Counted from the first letter of the stretch, positions 1 to 6,146 are shown. The stretch: DNA of 6,297 bases from JBBQIY01 sp964618405 (GCA_964618405.1 CAZUAY010000232.1:1-6297); one strand, 5' to 3'. Notes: generated by a model not told the origin, from the letters alone. Translations and numbers: made by a program.

Positions 1-231
1 GAAGCTGTCCCAGCGAGCCGTTTGTTTAAAATTAGCCGAAGCTAATCTCTGTGTTTTTCGAAGGATGCCATCTACACTGGGAGCATCGGCATCCTGCCTG
101 TGCACATACACCTTTGCTAGGTTCCATCCGAAAAGCGCTCGGGGCTCGGAAGAGATGGAATATCCAGCAGCCAACAAGGAATATCCAATGACCAAATGAG
201 TAAACTCGGACCAAATGCACGATAATAGCAT
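1..231 (-). CDS. Partial open frame running off the left edge, unidentified
   Basis: A minus-strand frame opens at an ATG (231-229) and stays open for 77 codons to base 1, so its 3' end lies outside the window. I do not recognise the product. Residues 13-27 (LVIGYSLLAAGYSIS) are encoded by the GGATATTCC-type repeat at 155-189, so this part is probably repeat-derived rather than conserved protein. Residues 35-77 (from GWNLAKVYVHRQDADAP to TARWDSF) have a more natural mix of charged and aromatic residues and could be a real coding segment. The true start may therefore lie inside or after the repeat. I see no good Shine-Dalgarno sequence before the ATG. The minus-strand frame that begins at 250 and stops at 32 looks like a shadow. 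It could also be a decayed gene fragment or non-coding sequence. Confidence 0.3.
   Translation of the reverse strand, partial: MLLSCIWSEFTHLVIGYSLLAAGYSISSEPRALFGWNLAKVYVHRQDADAPSVDGILRKTQRLASANFKQTARWDSF
155..189 (-). repeat. GGATATTCC-type interspersed repeat, copy 1
   Basis: Read on the minus strand, this stretch contains ATTGGATATTCC, then TTGTTGGCTG, then CTGGATATTCC, so the motif GGATATTCC occurs twice around a central TTGTTGGCTG. A diverged copy in the opposite orientation lies at 270-299. Low-complexity TTGGATATT-type sequences of this style occur as dispersed intergenic repeats in some environmental bacterial genomes. That parallel is from general memory and was not searched. The repeat falls inside the open frame at the left edge. 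Confidence 0.5.
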
Positions 232-269
232 GGGATTCCATGATGTCCAACCGAAGTCTTTCCTTGGAA

Positions 270-299
270 ATTGGATTTGAGTGTTGGCTGTTGGAAATT
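270..299 (+). repeat. GGATATTCC-type interspersed repeat, diverged copy 2
   Basis: On the plus strand this stretch has ATTGGAT, TGTTGGCTG and TTGGAAATT in the same order and at nearly the same spacing as the minus-strand copy at 155-189. The seven bases ATTGGAT and the nine bases TGTTGGCTG are identical. The connecting segment is one base shorter and differs, and the last block matches at 7 of 9 bases. The pair is thus an imperfect inverted repeat about 80 bp apart. This copy lies in non-coding DNA. Confidence 0.45.
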
Positions 300-336
300 G
301 AGAGTGCAAAGAACTCAGAAACCTTTTCGGATAACG

Positions 337-399
337 TCTAGCAACTCGCGACTGTAATCGGTCAGGCCCAACCCCAGCGACTGACCGATGACCGATTAC
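337..399 (+). repeat. Palindromic intergenic element, left copy, with heptad lead-in
   Basis: Two heptads (TCTAGCA at 337-343, ACTCGCG at 344-350) and ACT lead into a palindrome. GTAATCGGTC (354-363) pairs perfectly with GACCGATTAC (390-399) over 10 bp. ATCGGTCAG (357-365) also pairs perfectly with CTGACCGAT (381-389) over 9 bp. The two right arms exist because GACCGAT is tandemly duplicated at 383-389 and 390-396, so the stems are mutually exclusive. Bases 338-367 match the reverse complement of 6222-6251 at 29 of 30 positions, which makes this a second copy of the element upstream of argS. There is no T tract after the stem, so it does not look like an intrinsic terminator. It ends 114 bp before the gmk start. 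Confidence 0.75.
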
Positions 400-419
400 C
401 TGGATGCTGCATCAGGTGC

Positions 420-448
420 TTGCATCATTGGACACTATTTGATAAAGT
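420..448 (+). promoter_or_regulatory. Candidate sigma-70-like promoter for gmk
   Basis: TTGCAT (420-425) and TAAAGT (443-448) are separated by 17 bases, a suitable geometry for a housekeeping sigma factor. The match is modest: the -35 keeps TTG and the -10 matches four of six consensus positions. Transcription would begin near 455, giving a leader of about 60 nt that includes the small hairpin at 464-485. This is a pattern match only, and other lineage-specific promoters could be used. Confidence 0.25.
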
Positions 449-463
449 CTGCCCCACCATAAC

Positions 464-485
464 GCGCAACTTTTGGATGTTGTGC
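464..485 (+). promoter_or_regulatory. Small hairpin in the gmk leader
   Basis: GCGCAAC (464-470) can pair with GTTGTGC (479-485) over seven pairs, including one G-U wobble, around an 8-nt loop. It would lie in the untranslated leader of gmk, 28 nt before the start codon. No U tract follows. A stem this short can arise by chance. Confidence 0.2.
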
Positions 486-513
486 ATTCCCGACAGAAAG
501 CGATTTAATTGCG

Positions 514-1128
514 ATGGAAAACGAGACCGAAAAATTTTCAAAACCTCTTCTTGTTGTCTTGGCCGCTCCATCCGGAGCGGGGAAGTCGACGCTCTGTGAT
601 ATGCTTTTGAAGGAATTTCCCCAATTTGTCTATTCGGTCTCCTGTACCACTCGTGCGCCGCGCGGAGCTGAGATTGACGGTGTATCCTATTTCTTTTTGA
701 CAGAAACACAATTCCGGCGTCGAATTGAAGCCAAGGAGTTTCTCGAGTATGCGGTGGTTCATGGGAACTATTACGGAACACTGAAGAAGACGATTGTCGA
801 CGCGATGACGGCGGGTCGTTCGGTTATTCTCGATATTGATGTTGAAGGAGCGGCGCAAGTTCGCAAGATGGTTTTGGGTCTTCCGGAAGCGGATCCTATG
901 CGGGTGGGGTATCTGGATATCTTTATCCATGCCCCCTCTCTTGAGGATTTGCGTTCGCGTCTGATGAAACGTGGCGAAGATGCGATAGAGACTATCGAGA
1001 AGCGTCTGAGAAACGCGAGCCCCGAGATGGCTCGGGCAGGAGAGTTTTCGAACGTGCTGGTGAACGAGCGAGTTGAAGAGGCGTATTCAAAATTTAGAAG
1101 CATTGTGCTAGCGGCATCTGTGCGCTGA
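514..1128 (+). CDS. gmk: Guanylate kinase
   Basis: This enzyme phosphorylates GMP (and dGMP) to GDP with ATP, an essential cytosolic step in purine nucleotide supply. The 204-residue product is close to the usual bacterial length of about 205. Residues 18-26 (APSGAGKST) form the P-loop. VSCTTRAPRGAE (42-53) is the conserved region that contributes to GMP binding, followed by YFF at 59-61. FLEYAVVHGNYYGT (76-89) is the second GMP-binding signature, and ILDIDVEGAAQVR (105-117) precedes the LID region, which has KRGED at 152-156 and EKRLRNA at 162-168. A slightly longer segment at 120-133 precedes the strand YLDIFI. The ATG at 514 is the only sensible start because the P-loop lies close behind it. 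The upstream GAAAG (496-500) is a poor ribosome-binding site. In many bacteria gmk is followed by rpoZ and then coaBC. Here a CoaC gene follows directly and rpoZ is absent. Confidence 0.97.
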   Translation: MENETEKFSKPLLVVLAAPSGAGKSTLCDMLLKEFPQFVYSVSCTTRAPRGAEIDGVSYFFLTETQFRRRIEAKEFLEYAVVHGNYYGTLKKTIVDAMTAGRSVILDIDVEGAAQVRKMVLGLPEADPMRVGYLDIFIHAPSLEDLRSRLMKRGEDAIETIEKRLRNASPEMARAGEFSNVLVNERVEEAYSKFRSIVLAASVR

Positions 1129-1162
1129 TGGTTTTACTGGAGGATGCAGCGAAAGATGCACT

Positions 1163-1172
1163 GGGGAAAGGA
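1163..1172 (+). promoter_or_regulatory. Ribosome-binding site that decides the coaC start
   Basis: The purine-rich GGGGAAAGGA ends seven bases before the ATG at 1180, which is correct spacing. For the upstream in-frame ATG at 1144, the GGAGG at 1139-1143 abuts the start codon directly and cannot work normally. This favours 1180 as the translation start. Confidence 0.6.
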
Positions 1173-1179
1173 ACTTAAA

Positions 1180-1737
1180 ATGACAAGGCATGCAGCACTC
1201 GGCGTTACAGGATCCATCGCGGCTTACAAGGCCTGCGAGCTTGTCCGTCTTTTTATCAAAGGCGGATGGGAAGTTCATGTTGTGATGACAGATGCCGCTA
1301 CCCGATTCGTGACGCCATTATCCTTCCGCACGCTTTCTAAGAACCCCGTCTATACGGGAATCTTCGACGAAACCATCGATTGGCACCCAGAGCATATCGC
1401 GCTGGCTGATCGATGCGATGTGCTCGTTGTCGCACCGTGTACGGCCAATGTGATTGCCAAACTAGCGCATGGCATTGCTGACGACGCTCTGACCTCGCTT
1501 GCGCTTGCTTACATCAAGCCGCTGGTGATTGCCCCCGCAATGAACGTGAATATGTTCAATCATGCGGCTACGCAAAAGAATCTCTCCGTGTTGCGTGAAC
1601 GCGGGGCGGTGGTGATAGAACCGGGAGAAGGTGATCTTGCCTGCGGAACGACTGCCAAGGGCAGAATGTCCGAGCCGCAGATGATTTATGATGAAGTGTG
1701 CCGGGTCGTAGAACTCGACAAAAAAGGAATCCATTAA
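1180..1737 (+). CDS. coaC: Phosphopantothenoylcysteine decarboxylase (stand-alone CoaC-type flavoprotein)
   Basis: The likely product is an FMN-dependent decarboxylase that converts 4'-phosphopantothenoylcysteine to 4'-phosphopantetheine in coenzyme A synthesis. From the ATG at 1180 the protein has 185 residues, and the family motif VTGSIAAYK lies at residues 9-17. A start at 1144 would add 12 residues with no family match. His72 in EHIALAD corresponds to the catalytic histidine of the family. PAMNVNM (119-125) carries the substrate-binding PAMN motif. Cys155 in LACGTTAKGRM (153-163) is the catalytic cysteine of the flexible flap. In most bacteria this domain is the N-terminal half of bifunctional CoaBC (about 400 residues). 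Here the frame stops after the flap and the next gene is an unrelated kinase, so the CoaB synthetase must be encoded elsewhere. It lies 51 bp after gmk and probably shares its transcript. A related flavoprotein such as an EpiD-type decarboxylase is possible but less likely. Confidence 0.9.
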   Translation: MTRHAALGVTGSIAAYKACELVRLFIKGGWEVHVVMTDAATRFVTPLSFRTLSKNPVYTGIFDETIDWHPEHIALADRCDVLVVAPCTANVIAKLAHGIADDALTSLALAYIKPLVIAPAMNVNMFNHAATQKNLSVLRERGAVVIEPGEGDLACGTTAKGRMSEPQMIYDEVCRVVELDKKGIH

Positions 1738-1739
1738 GC

Positions 1740-1760
1740 ATGACGAAAGTAATGGCATGA
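1740..1760 (+). CDS. Candidate six-codon upstream ORF coupled to the kinase start
   Basis: ATG at 1740 opens a six-residue frame (MTKVMA) whose TGA (1758-1760) overlaps the kinase ATG (1757-1759) in an ATGA arrangement. AAGGA (1724-1728) lies 11 bases before this ATG, while the kinase itself has only a weak GAAAG seven bases before its start. Translation of the mini-frame could therefore hand ribosomes to the kinase by termination-reinitiation. Such a short frame also arises easily by chance, and no conservation data are available. Confidence 0.2.
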   Translation: MTKVMA

Positions 1761-3085
1761 GCAAATCTGTTACCATCCTGGTGTTGGATTCCCAGCCGAT
1801 TTCGATGATCAAGAAAAGCCTCGACGCTTCTGATAAGCTTGTCGTGGTGACCTCAAGCTTGGAGTTGACGCGTCATGCGTTGACGACAATGATTATCGGT
1901 GTCTGGGTTTGTGATGTCTCCACGCCGGAGATAGACTTGAAGTCCCTCGTTGCGATTGCAGAGAACGCATCTCCCGGCATCAAAATTCTCTTTATTGGCG
2001 CGAAGCTTGCGGCGATGAAGGTGAATGCGATGCTCTCGGCGGGGCATGGCGTTGGATTTCTGCCGCGACCCTTTTCGCCCATCGAAATCAAGAAGCGTGT
2101 GTCCGATTGTGTGGCGGCTTATTTCAATGATCCAGCGAAACGGGGGAAGGTAGGCATCACAACCGATTCAAGCGGTAAGCGTGTTTTGTATATGTCGAAT
2201 AAGACAGAATCGCATGAGGGGTCTGCTACCGGACCCGATCCTGAACAGTATACGCTGGTTGAGTTGCTTGGCATCGGCGGTACGGGCACCGTGTTTCTTG
2301 CCCGTGACAAGTTTCTCGATATTGAGGTTGCGATTAAGGTTGTTAGCCCAGAAGTTATTGAGGATCCTGATGTCTTGAAATCGTTCAAGGACGAAGCGCG
2401 GATTGCGATGCAGCTTTCGCATCGAAACATCGTGCGCATCTACAACTTTAGTTCTTATAATGACTGTTATTATATTGTGATGGAACTTGTGCGCGGACAG
2501 ACTCTGCGCGATGTTATTATCGAGAACGGGAGTCTTTCCATTGTGACGACCTGCAGAATTATTCTTGCTTGTGCAGATGCACTCGACTATGCGCACTGCA
2601 ACAATGTCACGCACAATGACATCAAGCCTGAAAATATATTTTTCACCGAGGCAGGTGACATCAAGATTATCGATTTTGGCACCGCGACACTGAAGAACAA
2701 AATGAAGGAACTCAGCCACATCGTCGGCACGCCGGAGTACATTAGTCCCGAGCAACTTCGATGCGAAATAGCGGGGCCGCCCACTGATATTTATGCCTTG
2801 GGTATTATCACGTATCTCATGTTGATGGGGTGCTTCCCATTTCCAGTTGATACAACGGTGGAAGATCTCCTCGGCGGCGTTCGTCCTGACTTCAGCACGC
2901 TTCCAGAATCACTTGCCGAGGTGTTGAGCCGGGCAACGGCATTTGAGCCTTCTGCTCGGTATCAGAGCGTAACGGAATTTGCCCGAGAGCTTGTGGCAGT
3001 ATGCGGTTGCACCGAAATATGCGCCGATATCAGCAACCCCATTGAGATCATTTCAGGAGCGAGAACGCTGGAGCCGTCTATTTAA
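1757..3085 (+). CDS. Degenerate receiver domain fused to a Hanks-type Ser/Thr protein kinase
   Basis: The 442-residue protein appears cytosolic, with no signal peptide or membrane segment. Residues 5-123 resemble a response-regulator receiver domain. Asp11 and a possible phosphoacceptor Asp53 (VCDVSTPE) remain, but the usual second acidic residue is Ser12, the conserved Thr/Ser is replaced in LFIGA (78-82), and the conserved Lys is Arg104 in FLPRPF. Phosphorylation is therefore doubtful. A linker (about 124-164) leads to the kinase (165-416). That domain has the glycine loop GIGGTG (172-177), VAIK Lys194, helix-C Glu213, catalytic loop HNDIKPEN (286-293), DFG (306-308), GTPEYISPE (324-332), DIYALG (344-349) and Arg401. 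All core catalytic residues are present. The residue before the catalytic Asp is Asn287 rather than Arg, so this is a non-RD kinase. The C-terminal 25 residues match nothing I recognise. The gene starts 19 bp after coaC, so cotranscription is likely. The substrate is unknown. Confidence 0.92.
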   Translation: MSKSVTILVLDSQPISMIKKSLDASDKLVVVTSSLELTRHALTTMIIGVWVCDVSTPEIDLKSLVAIAENASPGIKILFIGAKLAAMKVNAMLSAGHGVGFLPRPFSPIEIKKRVSDCVAAYFNDPAKRGKVGITTDSSGKRVLYMSNKTESHEGSATGPDPEQYTLVELLGIGGTGTVFLARDKFLDIEVAIKVVSPEVIEDPDVLKSFKDEARIAMQLSHRNIVRIYNFSSYNDCYYIVMELVRGQTLRDVIIENGSLSIVTTCRIILACADALDYAHCNNVTHNDIKPENIFFTEAGDIKIIDFGTATLKNKMKELSHIVGTPEYISPEQLRCEIAGPPTDIYALGIITYLMLMGCFPFPVDTTVEDLLGGVRPDFSTLPESLAEVLSRATAFEPSARYQSVTEFARELVAVCGCTEICADISNPIEIISGARTLEPSI

Positions 3086-4337
3086 TGTTCACGCCACTGG
3101 TGACGCCCAGGACGGCTTGCATAACCGATATGGCAACGAATGCGATGATGAGGGCAACGACGAAGATCATGATGGGCTCAAGTGCCGTTGTAAAGATCGT
3201 TACGTTCTTGTTCAATTCGCTTTCGTAGCGCTTGGCGATGTGACCGAGTGCCGCGGGCATGTTGCCCGTTTGTTCGCCAATGGCAATGAGATCAATGATA
3301 ATGCGCGGAAAAACGCCGCCGGCAGCAAGTGGTCCCGAAATCGTGGTTCCATCGGTGACCCGTTCGCGAGCTTTTGAGAGCTCGTCTCCGATAACGGCGT
3401 TGCCAACGGTTTGGCTCGTAATTTTGAGTGCTTGGAGGACGGGGACTCCGTTTTCGAGAAGCGATTGCAAGGTGCGTGCGAAGTTAGCGTAGATGGCACT
3501 GGCGACGATGCCCTTGATAAGGGGCATCTTCAATTTAAATCCGTCCCATCGACGTCTACCAGAAGGCGTTTTAATCCACCTCAGAAAAGCGTAGATGGCG
3601 CCAAGGAGTGCGATCAGGGCAAAAATAGAATAATCCCGAAACCAGTCGCTTGTGGCGATTAGCATTTTCGTCATCGTGGGCAACCCATCAGGTCCCATTT
3701 CATCAAAGATGGTTTTGAATTTTGGGAGGATATAAGTCATGGCAAAAACGGCCACGGCGAAGCCCATAATGAGTACAATGACTGGGTACACCATTGCGCT
3801 CGTAACCTTGGATCGAATTTCATTAGCTCGTTCGTAGTGTGTGATCAGGCGTTTGAGCACATCGGTCATCGCGCCGCTGGCCTCGCCAGCGCGAATCATG
3901 TTGATGTAAATTGTCGTGAATATCTTGGGGAATTTTTCAAGTGCCGTTGAGAAAGTGGCACCTTCGATGATGGAGTCGCGAAGCGCGGTAATGACCTGAG
4001 AAGAGCCGCTTTCGCCATCACCGCGCGAAGCGAGGCAGTTGAGAGCATTGCCGAGCGTCATGCCGCCGTCGAGCAAGTCGCAGAGTTCGCCAGTAAAAAG
4101 TAGAACCTCGTGGCTACTCATGTGGTTTTGTCGAGTCAGCTTGAAAGCGGATTTCCCCGCTTTGCTCGCGGCCGCTTTGCGCTTGGCCTTGGCTGAATCG
4201 GATTTCTGCGTCAAGTTCAACGGAGTTAGGCCCAGCCTTTCGACCGCTGCAATCGCAGCGCGCCGATCCGTCGCCTCGATCTGGCCGGTGCTTTTGATCC
4301 CTTCTCGGCTCTTGGCCGTGTATTCAAACTGTGGCAT
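3078..4337 (-). CDS. Type II secretion / type IV pilus inner-membrane platform protein (GspF/PilC family)
   Basis: This polytopic protein forms the inner-membrane platform that links a cytosolic assembly ATPase (GspE or PilB type) to the pilin-like fibre. The 419 residues fit the family's usual length of about 400. An N-terminal segment (3-43, YTAKSREGIKSTGQIEA and LGLTPL) is typical, followed by a Lys/Ala-rich linker (49-66). Two T2SSF repeats follow, at about 75-200 and 278-403. Each has the family motif: IRAGEASGAM (148-157) in the first and IAIGEQTGNM (351-360) in the second. Probable membrane segments are at 184-204, 237-253 and 384-408. A strong GGGAGGA at 4352-4346 lies nine bases before the ATG. 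The gene follows argS by 37 bp and probably shares its transcript. No ATPase, secretin or pseudopilin gene is in view, so gspF and pilC cannot be told apart. Its last 8 bp overlap the kinase gene end. Confidence 0.93.
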   Translation of the reverse strand: MPQFEYTAKSREGIKSTGQIEATDRRAAIAAVERLGLTPLNLTQKSDSAKAKRKAAASKAGKSAFKLTRQNHMSSHEVLLFTGELCDLLDGGMTLGNALNCLASRGDGESGSSQVITALRDSIIEGATFSTALEKFPKIFTTIYINMIRAGEASGAMTDVLKRLITHYERANEIRSKVTSAMVYPVIVLIMGFAVAVFAMTYILPKFKTIFDEMGPDGLPTMTKMLIATSDWFRDYSIFALIALLGAIYAFLRWIKTPSGRRRWDGFKLKMPLIKGIVASAIYANFARTLQSLLENGVPVLQALKITSQTVGNAVIGDELSKARERVTDGTTISGPLAAGGVFPRIIIDLIAIGEQTGNMPAALGHIAKRYESELNKNVTIFTTALEPIMIFVVALIIAFVAISVMQAVLGVTSGVNIK

Positions 4338-4345
4338 GGTAGCAA

Positions 4346-4352
4346 TCCTCCC
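4346..4352 (-). promoter_or_regulatory. Strong Shine-Dalgarno sequence for the gspF/pilC gene
   Basis: On the minus strand GGGAGGA precedes the ATG at 4337 by eight or nine bases. It is the clearest ribosome-binding site in the window and contrasts with the weak or absent sites before gmk, the kinase and argS. It suggests independent initiation on an argS cotranscript. Confidence 0.7.
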
Positions 4353-4374
4353 GCAGAGCCTTCAGGCGTTCCTG

Positions 4375-6138
4375 CTAGATGCGTTCAGGTGTCGAAATTC
4401 CTAAGAGGTCAAGGCCTTTGCCCAAGACGGTTGCGACAAGACCGCAAAGGCGCACGCGACTTTCTCGGACGCCAGGCTCCGCCTTCAGGAAGGGCAGCCG
4501 CTGGTAAAACGAACTGTAGGTCTGGCTAAGATCGTAGAGGTAGTCCGCAAGCATGCAGGGTCGGTACGATAGTGCGGCCTTCTTGACCGCCCCTGGGAAC
4601 ATGCCGATCTTCAGTGCGAGTGTTCGCTCGATGGCATCACCGAGGAGGAGCGGCTGGGATTCAGGATCACCATCTGGGAACTGCTCCTTGTATTTGCTGC
4701 GGACGCTTCTTATGCGAGCATAAGCGTACTGAAGGTAGGGCCCCGAGTTGCCGTCGAGCGCGAGTGCCTTTTCCCATGTGAAGGTAATGAGCGTGCGCGG
4801 ATCCTGACTGAGATCAGCATATTTGACCGCACTGATGCCGATCTGAGCGGCAAGCGCTTTGGCCACCGCTTCTGAGAGTTCTGGCCTGCTTTCCTTGATG
4901 ACTGCCAACGCACGCGATTCTGCCTCGTCCAGAAGCGCGTCAAGCTTGATGACATTGCCTTGGCGAGTCGAGAAGGTGCCTTCGGGAAGCCGCATGAGAC
5001 CGAACCAGACATGGACGAGATCAATACCCTCAGCTGCGATTCCTGTCTTGCGACAAATCGCGAAGAACTGCTTAAAGTGGAGTTGCTGGCGCTCGTCAGT
5101 GACGTAGATGATCTTTTCTGGCGAAAACTCGCGCACGCGAGAGTCCACCGTGGCAAGGTCCGTTGTGGTGTAGTTGAAACCACCATCGCTCTTACGCACA
5201 ATCGCGACACCGAGGTTCTCCTCTGACATGTCCACGATGGTTGCGCCCTCACTTTTTTTCGCCAATCCTGCCTTTTCCAGCCGTTCCACAATCCCCACAA
5301 GGGCGTCTTGATAGAAGCTCTCCCCGCGCGTCATATCGAAGTGGATGCCGAGACGTTTGTAAATTCTGTCAAATTCAATCAACGAAAGGCGTATGAATTC
5401 CTTCCACAGTTTGCGATTTTCTTCATCGCCCTGCTGGAGCTTAACGAGTTCTGCGCGACATTGGTCCATCCATGCTTCATCGTCTTTCGCCTTCCCATAG
5501 CTCAGCACGTAAACGCGTTCGAGTTCTGAGGCAGGGGCTTCGGCAAGCTTTGCTGGGTCGATGAAATGGCGATAGCCCATGATAATGATGCCAAACTGCG
5601 TGCCCCAGTCGCCGATATGGTTATCCGCAAGGACCTCATATCCTAGCGCGCGATGCAGCTTATCGAGCGCAGCGCCGATGATGGTCGAGCGAATGTGGCC
5701 AATATGCATCGGCTTTGCGACGTTAGGGCTCGAGTAGTCGATGACAACTTTTCGCTCGACTCCGCATTGCGGAATGCCCGTATGGGTGTCAGTTGCGATG
5801 AAAGCGGCACGATCAGCAATGAAGGCGTCTTCGAGAGTCATGTTGATGAATCCGGGCCCCGCTACCTCAAGCTTGCGAACAATGCCGGTAAACTCAGCGC
5901 CTGAAACGATCTTATCTGCGATGGCGCGCGGTGACAAACGAAGGGCTTTTGCCAGAGACATGGCGTCGTTACACTGAAAATCTCCGAACTCAGGATTTGC
6001 GGACGCAATAACACGTCCCGCCTGTGCTGCTTCGGGACTCGCTGGAAATACGTGTGCGAATCGTTTACAGAGAAGAGTAGACAAAAAATCTTCGATGAGG
6101 GTGGCGTCAGTTTGTACGCCTTCGTTTTTTGAATTCAT
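4375..6138 (-). CDS. argS: Arginyl-tRNA synthetase
   Basis: This cytosolic class I synthetase attaches arginine to tRNA-Arg using ATP. The 587-residue product is normal bacterial length. Residues 12-104 form the N-terminal Add-1 type domain that contacts the tRNA, including VAGPGFINM (92-100). The catalytic domain begins at VVIDYSSPNVAKPMHIGH (131-148), where HIGH (145-148) is the class I signature, followed by STIIG and NHIGDWGTQFG (173-183). DLVHVWFGLMRLPEG (373-387) and FSTRQGNVIKL (389-399) occupy the KMSKS region. The canonical KMSKS is missing, as in many bacterial ArgRSs. The C-terminal anticodon-binding helical domain contains YLQYAYARIRS (468-478) and YLYDLSQTYSSFY (533-545), and the protein ends in the typical LGISTPERI. 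The ATG at 6138 has no clear Shine-Dalgarno sequence. The gene leads a probable two-gene operon with gspF/pilC and is preceded by a repeat-derived hairpin at 6196-6235. Confidence 0.97.
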   Translation of the reverse strand: MNSKNEGVQTDATLIEDFLSTLLCKRFAHVFPASPEAAQAGRVIASANPEFGDFQCNDAMSLAKALRLSPRAIADKIVSGAEFTGIVRKLEVAGPGFINMTLEDAFIADRAAFIATDTHTGIPQCGVERKVVIDYSSPNVAKPMHIGHIRSTIIGAALDKLHRALGYEVLADNHIGDWGTQFGIIIMGYRHFIDPAKLAEAPASELERVYVLSYGKAKDDEAWMDQCRAELVKLQQGDEENRKLWKEFIRLSLIEFDRIYKRLGIHFDMTRGESFYQDALVGIVERLEKAGLAKKSEGATIVDMSEENLGVAIVRKSDGGFNYTTTDLATVDSRVREFSPEKIIYVTDERQQLHFKQFFAICRKTGIAAEGIDLVHVWFGLMRLPEGTFSTRQGNVIKLDALLDEAESRALAVIKESRPELSEAVAKALAAQIGISAVKYADLSQDPRTLITFTWEKALALDGNSGPYLQYAYARIRSVRSKYKEQFPDGDPESQPLLLGDAIERTLALKIGMFPGAVKKAALSYRPCMLADYLYDLSQTYSSFYQRLPFLKAEPGVRESRVRLCGLVATVLGKGLDLLGISTPERI

Positions 6139-6146
6139 ATCATTTC

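Noticed and set aside
403..427. GATGC-T-GCATC palindrome and repeated TGCATCA (408-414, 421-427) as an operator
   Set aside because: The sites are short and partly overlap the candidate -35 region. Without conservation data, chance is as likely as a regulator site.
538..930. Minus-strand open frame opposite gmk
   Set aside because: The gmk frame has all family motifs and the antisense translation matches nothing I recognise.
1144..1179. Upstream ATG at 1144 as the coaC start
   Set aside because: GGAGG directly abuts that ATG with no spacing and the extra 12 residues do not match the family. The ATG at 1180 has a well-placed GGGGAAAGGA.
1734..1760. Frameshift truncating a bifunctional coaBC
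   Set aside because: No CoaB-like sequence follows in any frame. A different well-formed gene begins 19 bp later, so the short form is genuine.
2168..2755. 195-codon minus-strand open frame opposite the kinase
   Set aside because: It lies wholly antisense to well-supported kinase motifs and its translation shows no recognisable domain. It is a shadow frame.
3259..3662. Plus-strand open frames opposite the gspF/pilC gene
   Set aside because: These are short overlapping antisense frames without motifs. The minus-strand gene accounts for this region.
4710..5300. 196-codon minus-strand open frame in another frame within argS
   Set aside because: It overlaps the catalytic core of argS on the same strand and has a Ser/Arg-rich composition typical of an out-of-frame translation.
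4375..6138. Missing KMSKS motif as a sign of an inactive synthetase
   Set aside because: Many functional bacterial ArgRSs lack a canonical KMSKS. The rest of the catalytic and anticodon-binding regions is intact and full length.
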